Origin: Actinoplanes nipponensis
Lineage (GTDB): Bacteria; Actinomycetota; Actinomycetes; Mycobacteriales; Micromonosporaceae
Length of the DNA: 50,850 nt
NCBI RefSeq assembly: GCF_016862275.1
Contig: NZ_BOMQ01000078.1
Span: forward strand, 1 to 50,850
Direction of reading: 5' to 3'
A program made the position numbers and the translations under genes. Below, piece after piece: positions 46,203 through 50,850 of the stretch (position 1 is the first letter of the stretch; every line of letters starts with the position of its first letter). The notes under the pieces are model-generated. The model had not been told where the DNA came from. It made no database searches and worked only from the letters and a program-made list of their open reading frames with translations.

Positions 46203-47313
46203 TGCCGTTCTCCTTGCACAGCGCGGCGAAACGACCCGCGCAGACCGCCTTCTTCTCGGCGAACCCGTCCTTGATGACCAGGTTGACGTTGGTCTTGTCG
46301 ATGGCCGTCGGCGGCAGCAGCTTGGCCGGGACGTAGGAGCCCGACTCGGGGTCCTTGACCCCGCGGCCCTCCACCACCGGCTTCTGGCCCTTGTACAGCT
46401 TGATGGCCAGTTCGGCCGCGGCGTCGGCCTCGAGCTTGATCCGCTTGTAGACCGTCATGCACTGGTCACCGGCGAGGATGTTCTGCAGGCCCTGGACCGT
46501 GGCGTCCTGCCCGGTCACCGGGATGTCGCCGTTCCGCTTGTCCTTCTTGAGGATCTCGATCGCCGCGTTGGCCAGGCCGTCGTTGGCGGCCAGCACCCCG
46601 TCGATCTGCTCGTTGGTCTGCTCCCACATCTCCTTGAAGACGGTGCCGGCCTCGTCGTTGTCCCAGTCGGCGACCGACTGGTCCGGGCCCTTGAGGTAGC
46701 TGCCGTCGTCGTACTTCTCCTGCAGGACCGCGTCGTAGCCGCTCTTGAACTCGCTCGCGTTGTTGTCCGTCGGCGAGCCGTTGAGGTCGGCCACCAGCGG
46801 CAGCTCGGCCTTCTTGGCGGCGAGGCACTTGACCAGGCCCTCGCCCTGGAGCTTGCCGACCGCGACGTTGTCGAAGCTGACGTAGTAGTCGGCGCCGCCG
46901 TTGAGGGTCAGCCGGTCGTAGTCGATCGTCTTGACGCCGGCGGCCTTGGCCTTGTTGAGCACGGTCTTGCCGGTGCCGGAGTCCAGGTTGACGGTGATCA
47001 GGACCTTCACCCCGCTGGCGATCATGCCATCGGCGATCTGCCCGAACTTCACCTTGTCGCCCTGGGCGTTCTGGATGTCCACCGGCACGTCGGCCGCGTC
47101 GAAGGCCGCCTTCAGCAGCTTCGGGTCGTCGGTGCCCCAGCGCTGCGAGGACTTCGTGTCGGGCAGGATCACGCCGACCTTGCCGCCGCCTGTGCCGGCC
47201 CGGGTGTTGCCGCCGCCGGCGCTGTCGGTGGCACCGTCGTCGTCGGTGCAGCCGGCGGCCGCACCGAGGGTGAGCACTCCCACCGCAACCACAGCGAACA
47301 TCTTCGTACGCAT
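46195..47313 (-). CDS. Sugar ABC transporter substrate-binding lipoprotein (XylF/ChvE-like)
   Basis: A 372-residue periplasmic-binding-protein-fold lipoprotein. The signal peptide ends in a lipobox-like LGAAAGC (about residue 22), followed by a Gly/Asp linker and the type 1 binding fold: VGVILPDTKSSQRW, GVKVLITVNLDSGTG, GVKTIDYDRLTLNGGADYYVSFDN and VTGQDATVQGLQNILAGDQCMTVYKRI. This pattern fits the xylose/multiple-sugar group. No ATPase or permease gene is next to it, so it is an orphan or part of a dispersed system; a sensory role, like ChvE, is an alternative. ATG 47313 has GGGAGG upstream. A dyad lies at 47344-47371. Confidence 0.9.
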   Translation of the reverse strand: MRTKMFAVVAVGVLTLGAAAGCTDDDGATDSAGGGNTRAGTGGGKVGVILPDTKSSQRWGTDDPKLLKAAFDAADVPVDIQNAQGDKVKFGQIADGMIASGVKVLITVNLDSGTGKTVLNKAKAAGVKTIDYDRLTLNGGADYYVSFDNVAVGKLQGEGLVKCLAAKKAELPLVADLNGSPTDNNASEFKSGYDAVLQEKYDDGSYLKGPDQSVADWDNDEAGTVFKEMWEQTNEQIDGVLAANDGLANAAIEILKKDKRNGDIPVTGQDATVQGLQNILAGDQCMTVYKRIKLEADAAAELAIKLYKGQKPVVEGRGVKDPESGSYVPAKLLPPTAIDKTNVNLVIKDGFAEKKAVCAGRFAALCKENGIK

Positions 47314-47343
47314 CAGGACTTCCTCCCGGGCAGAGGGCGGCAA

Positions 47344-47371
47344 GGTTACCAGGCATCCGCGCTGCGTAACC
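47344..47371. promoter_or_regulatory. Dyad upstream of the sugar-binding protein gene
   Basis: GGTTAC and GTAACC, perfect six-base arms with a 16-base spacer, 31 bases upstream of the start. Possible operator for a sugar-responsive repressor; could also be chance. Confidence 0.35.
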
Positions 47372-47407
47372 CGCTGATCCACAGCACAACTGAATGGATG
47401 CGCCGCA

Positions 47408-48925
47408 CTACCGAAAGTCACTGGTGGCCGGCTCGCGGCGGGCCTCCTTGACCGCGTACATGGCCATGTCGGCGGCGTGCAGCAGGCTGTCCGGATCGTG
47501 CTCGCCGTGCCGGCCGGCCGCCATGCCGACGCTGGCCCGCAGCGGCACTTCGGCGGCGCCGATCCGGACGGTGCCCAGCAGGCCGTCGGCCAGCGCCCGC
47601 ACCACCTCGGCGCCCCGGCCGGCCGACAGCCCGGGCATCAGGACGGCGAACTCGTCACCGCCCAGCCGGGCGACGGTGTCCCCGGCGCGGACCCCGGCGC
47701 GCAGCCGGCGGGCCACCTCGATCAGCAGCTGGTCGCCGGTCGCGTGCCCGAAGACGTCGTTGACCGGCTTGAAGTCGTCGAGATCGATGAGGAACACCGT
47801 CACCGGCCCGGCCGCGAGCCCCTCGTGCAGCCGGCGCATGAACAGCCCGCGGTTGGCCAGGCCGGTGAGCGCGTCGTGGTAGGCCAGCTCGGTGAGCCGG
47901 GCGGTGAGCTGGTCACGCTCGCGCAGCAGCTCGGTGATGTGCCGGAACGCGTTGAGCTGGCGCCCGATGACCAGCCCGGTGGTCACCATCGCGCCGCTGC
48001 CCACCACCCACGAACGCGCGTCCAGCCCGCGGGTCAGGAGCACGGCCACGGTCAGGGCCCACACGGCGGCCATCCCGGCGTACGGCAGCACGCTGTAGGG
48101 CCGGTCCACCTCCCGCCCGGCGGGCTGCGCCGCGTGCTGCGCGCCGCGCTGCTGGGCCCGGGCCACCAGGGCGACGAGCGTGCTGGCGACCACGTTGGCC
48201 GCCAGCAGCCAGGGGGTGTACCGCCAGGTCAGATAGACCGAGCCGGGCACCGACTGGAGCACGGTCTGCAGGACCGCCGCGACGCCACCGGCGATCCCGC
48301 ACATCCGGGTGAACGGGGCCCGCCCGCTGAGCAGCAGCCGCAGCACCGCGAAGATCGCCACCAGGAAGACCCCGGGCATCACCAGCAGGGCCGCGACCAG
48401 GCCGAGGGCCCAGCCCGCGTCGTGCGGCCCGGCCGGCGCCTCGACCAGCCAGAGGCCGAACGTGGTGGCCGCGGCCAGCACCGTGGCCGCGTCGAGGCGC
48501 AGCCGGGCCCGCGCGCTCTCGGTCATCTCCCCCAGCGGGTACCGGAGCAGGCCGGCGACCAGCAGCACCATCCCCACCGCGACGGAGCCGTACTGCAGTT
48601 CCGTGCCGACCAGCGACTCGGGCGCCAGCGGGGCCCGGACCACCGCGACGAGCTGGGCCAGGTCGCCGACGACGAAGGCGGCGCCGCCCGCGGCGAAGTA
48701 CCGCCAGAGCCGCCGGGCGGCCGGCGCCCCGATCCGGGCCAGCTGCCCCGAGGTCACCGCGAAGCTGACGTGCACCGCGGTCATGAGCAGCCAGAAAACC
48801 AGCACCTGGGGGCCCGTGCCGGCCCGCCGCAGGCCGAAGCCGACGACCGCGGTCAGCGCGAGCAGGATCAACGCCACGGCCAGCGGGTCGGCGCGCAGCC
48901 CCGGACGTGCGTTCCGCCGGTGCAT
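47408..48925 (-). CDS. Membrane GGDEF diguanylate cyclase
   Basis: A 505-residue protein with about eight transmembrane helices (roughly 15-320), a short linker and a C-terminal GGDEF domain (about 345-495). The active site GGDEF is intact at 422-426, and the inhibitory I-site RxxD is present as RAGD just before it, so it should be a product-regulated diguanylate cyclase. No EAL domain. The membrane part resembles sensor regions of unknown ligand seen in actinomycete cyclases. ATG 48925 has GAGG six bases upstream; GTG 48931 is less likely. Confidence 0.92.
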   Translation of the reverse strand: MHRRNARPGLRADPLAVALILLALTAVVGFGLRRAGTGPQVLVFWLLMTAVHVSFAVTSGQLARIGAPAARRLWRYFAAGGAAFVVGDLAQLVAVVRAPLAPESLVGTELQYGSVAVGMVLLVAGLLRYPLGEMTESARARLRLDAATVLAAATTFGLWLVEAPAGPHDAGWALGLVAALLVMPGVFLVAIFAVLRLLLSGRAPFTRMCGIAGGVAAVLQTVLQSVPGSVYLTWRYTPWLLAANVVASTLVALVARAQQRGAQHAAQPAGREVDRPYSVLPYAGMAAVWALTVAVLLTRGLDARSWVVGSGAMVTTGLVIGRQLNAFRHITELLRERDQLTARLTELAYHDALTGLANRGLFMRRLHEGLAAGPVTVFLIDLDDFKPVNDVFGHATGDQLLIEVARRLRAGVRAGDTVARLGGDEFAVLMPGLSAGRGAEVVRALADGLLGTVRIGAAEVPLRASVGMAAGRHGEHDPDSLLHAADMAMYAVKEARREPATSDFR

Positions 48926-49010
48926 GATCACCTCACTCGTCGGTCCTTACCGTGGGCCAGCCGGTACGGCTCAACGGTTTGTCGGCACAGCGGCGGCGCG
49001 GATGAGGGTT

Positions 49011-50192
49011 TCAGCCGATCCGGTGGTCGAGGATCCAGGCCGCCGGATCGCCCTTGCGGTGCAGCAGGCGCAGGGCCGGCGGCATCAGCGCGTCCCGGAC
49101 GAGCGCGCCGACCCGCCCCGCCGTCTTGGTGCTGCCGCTGCGCCGCCCGTACGCGACCACCTTTTCCACCCGGTCGCGGCGCAGCTGCTCGTAGTCGGCC
49201 AGCGCGGCCGCCACGTCCGAGCGGGCCCGCAGGCAGCGGCCCAGCGTCACCGCGTCCTCGATCGCCATCGACGCGCCCTGTCCCGAGGACGGCGAGACGG
49301 CGTGCGCGGCGTCGCCGATGAGGATCGTGCGGTCGTCCCGCCAGACCGGCACCCGGGGCAGGTCCCAGGTGTTCCACGGGCCGACGATCTCCGCGCTGGC
49401 CCGGATCAGCGCGGCCGCCGGCGCCGCGTCGCCGGCGAACAGCTCCAGCAGCTCCGCCCGCCAGCCGGCCGGGGTGAACTCCTCCGGCTCGACGGGCCGG
49501 CGGCGCGGCGGGTTGGCGAACCACCACACCGAGTCGCCGGGGGCCGCGACCCAGCCGAAGAACGCCCGCCGCCCGAACGCCATCTGCATGACGCCGGGCT
49601 CGGGCCGCAGCGCCGCGCCGACCGGGCCGGCCGTGAAGCCACCGGCGTTGAGCAGGCCCAGGTAACGGGGGGCGGGCGCGGCCGGGTCCAGGGCCGCCCG
49701 GGTCCGCGAGTGCAGGCCGTCCGCGCCGACCAGCAGGTCGCCGCCCGCGGTGGTGCCGTCGGCGAAATGGGCGGTCACGCCGGTCGGCGAGCAGGTGCGG
49801 CCGGTGAGCCGCTTGCCGTACGCGAGCGGGATGCCACGCCGCTCGACCTCGGCGCGCAGGGCCCGGTAGAGGTCGGCGCGGCGGATCGTCGTGGTGGTGA
49901 TGCCGTCCGGGTCGGGGCCGCCCAGGGGCAGCCGGGCCAGCCGGCGGCCCGCGGCGTTGCGCAGGTCCAGGGTGGGCGTCGGGAAGCCGGCGGCGAAGAT
50001 CCGGGCCGGGTCGAGGCCGAGCGTGCGGAGGGCGGCCAGGCCGTTCACGGCGACGGTGACGAACGCGCCGCGCTCGTCGGCCCCGGCGTCGCGGGCTTCG
50101 TGGATGGCCGGGGCGAACCCGGCGTCGTGCAGGGCGAGGGCGGCGACGGCGCCGGCGATGCCGCCACCCGCGACCACGGCTGTCTTAGTCAT
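49011..50192 (-). CDS. FAD-dependent monooxygenase
   Basis: A 393-residue group A flavin monooxygenase. The FAD/NAD Rossmann fold shows GGGIAGAVAALAL near the N-terminus, the middle segment GDLLVGADGLHSRTR (DG motif), and the second FAD motif ILIGDAAHAVSPSSGQGASMAIEDAV. Length and order resemble aromatic hydroxylases and TetX-type antibiotic-inactivating monooxygenases; the substrate cannot be read. The start ATG 50192 is favoured because the fold begins at once; ATG 50207 would add MHIHS. A PadR gene is divergent, and a 32-base dyad spans this start (50186-50217), so repression by PadR is likely. Confidence 0.9.
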   Translation of the reverse strand: MTKTAVVAGGGIAGAVAALALHDAGFAPAIHEARDAGADERGAFVTVAVNGLAALRTLGLDPARIFAAGFPTPTLDLRNAAGRRLARLPLGGPDPDGITTTTIRRADLYRALRAEVERRGIPLAYGKRLTGRTCSPTGVTAHFADGTTAGGDLLVGADGLHSRTRAALDPAAPAPRYLGLLNAGGFTAGPVGAALRPEPGVMQMAFGRRAFFGWVAAPGDSVWWFANPPRRRPVEPEEFTPAGWRAELLELFAGDAAPAAALIRASAEIVGPWNTWDLPRVPVWRDDRTILIGDAAHAVSPSSGQGASMAIEDAVTLGRCLRARSDVAAALADYEQLRRDRVEKVVAYGRRSGSTKTAGRVGALVRDALMPPALRLLHRKGDPAAWILDHRIG

Positions 50193-50217
50193 AGAATGAA
50201 TATGCATCTTATGACTA
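50186..50217. promoter_or_regulatory. Operator dyad between FAD monooxygenase and PadR genes
   Basis: TAGTCATA and TATGACTA, perfect eight-base arms around a 16-base AT-rich centre that itself contains ATGCAT. It is strikingly AT-rich for this genome and overlaps the monooxygenase start codon. PadR proteins bind long dyads of this kind. Confidence 0.75.
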
Positions 50218-50254
50218 GCGTGAGGCAACCCCGGGAAACCCCTAGGCTGGGCCC

Positions 50255-50850
50255 ATGACGTCTGCGGAGCCGCGCCGGTCCACGCTGGCGATGGTGCTGC
50301 TGGCCCTGCTGCTCGAGGCACCCATGCACCCGTACCGGATGCAGCAGATGATCAAGGACCGCGGGCAGGACCAGCTGGTCAACGTGGCCCAGCGCAACAG
50401 CGTCTACCAGGCGCTGGACCGGCTGGTCCGGGACGGGCTGGCCCGGCCCGGCGGCACGGCGCGCGAGGCCGGAAGGCCCGAGCGGACCGTCTACGAGATC
50501 ACCGCGGCCGGCGAGGCGACCCTGCGCCGCTGGCTGACCGCGATGCTGCCGGCGCCGGCCCGGGAGTTCCCCGAGTTCCCGGTCGCGCTGGCCTTCCTGC
50601 CCATCCTCGACCCGGCCGAGGCGGCCACCCTGCTGGAACGCCGGATCGAGGCGCTGGCCGGGAAGGTGACGCAGCTCGAACAGCAGGCGCCGCCCGGCCT
50701 GCCCCGGCTCTTCCTGATCGAGGACGAGTACCGCGCCACCCTGCTGCGCGCCGAGCTGGGCTGGCTGCGGGCGCTGGTCGACGACCTGCACACCGGACGG
50801 CTCAGCTGGGATGAGAACCTGATCGCGGAGACGCTCGCCGACTTCGGCTA
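50255..50850 (+). CDS. PadR-family transcriptional regulator (3' end at window edge)
   Basis: At least 198 codons are visible. The N-terminal winged helix is typical PadR: LAMVLLALLLEAPMHPYRMQQMI, then RNSVYQALDRLVRDGLARP and RTVYEITAAGEATLRRWL. A C-terminal alpha-helical Vir_act_alpha_C-type dimerisation region follows (about 120-190). The reading frame reaches the last bases (TA) of the window, which may be the start of a stop codon, so the protein is complete or nearly so. ATG 50255 has no clear ribosome site; a TAGGCT box at 50243-50248 hints at a leaderless transcript. It is divergent from the FAD monooxygenase. Confidence 0.88.
   Translation, partial: MTSAEPRRSTLAMVLLALLLEAPMHPYRMQQMIKDRGQDQLVNVAQRNSVYQALDRLVRDGLARPGGTAREAGRPERTVYEITAAGEATLRRWLTAMLPAPAREFPEFPVALAFLPILDPAEAATLLERRIEALAGKVTQLEQQAPPGLPRLFLIEDEYRATLLRAELGWLRALVDDLHTGRLSWDENLIAETLADFG

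Overview
The window is very GC-rich DNA with frequent GTG starts. Its gene families (IlvG-type TPP enzyme, DUF6232 and DUF202 proteins, Pr6Pr membrane protein, lipoprotein PBP, 180-kDa-class NAD-glutamate dehydrogenase, IcmA) point to an actinobacterium. The proline/alanine-rich membrane proteins and a chemotaxis-type sensor pair suggest a motile member of Micromonosporaceae such as Actinoplanes. The genus is an inference; no rRNA or tRNA lies in the window. I see no prophage, integrase, insertion sequence or CRISPR array. This is chromosomal core with small accessory modules.

Left part (1-12.6 kb): a minisatellite-rich edge, then a long minus-strand block, etfB-etfA / iscS-type desulfurase / mnmA / MetE-C-like protein / ligA / GGDEF-EAL protein / GNAT. 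From memory this resembles the fixA-fixB-iscS-trmU-Rv3015c-ligA order of Mycobacterium tuberculosis. A membrane-anchored PemK/MazF-like gene is inserted divergently next to ligA. Two overlapping DUF202 genes and a small PLDc_N protein follow on the plus strand.

Middle part (12.9-31.5 kb): an IlvG-like TPP enzyme; a membrane-tethered Hsp70 with a proline-rich partner; enoyl-CoA hydratase; an Aer-like sensor split into a PAS gene and an MCP gene; a ROK regulator-ABC ATPase-ribokinase cluster divergent from a GH3 N-acetylglucosaminidase; a three-gene operon (membrane protein-DCC thiol protein-TetR) with two palindromes at its promoter; a Cu(I) P-type ATPase with a CsoR-like operator; and a TetR/alpha-beta hydrolase divergent pair with twin operators.

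Right part (31.5-50.85 kb): a very large glutamate dehydrogenase divergent from a lipoprotein PBP; a ureohydrolase with an unusual 470-residue acidic repeat tail; a thioredoxin-TPR protein; isobutyryl-CoA mutase large subunit; a secreted thermolysin-family protease; a Pr6Pr membrane protein; an orphan sugar-binding lipoprotein; a second GGDEF protein; and a FAD monooxygenase divergent from a PadR regulator cut by the window end.

Functionally the window combines acyl-CoA and electron-transfer metabolism (EtfBA, EchA, IcmA), nitrogen metabolism (Gdh, ureohydrolase), tRNA thiolation (desulfurase, MnmA), cyclic-di-GMP signalling and three small regulator-target modules whose operators can be read directly. 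The most testable new observations are a 16-bp palindrome shared by the echA and icmA start regions, the TetR/DCC/membrane operon, the ureohydrolase with a Cys at a metal-ligand position and a huge repeat tail, the split Aer-like pair, and widespread 15-24 bp tandem repeats both inside and between genes.
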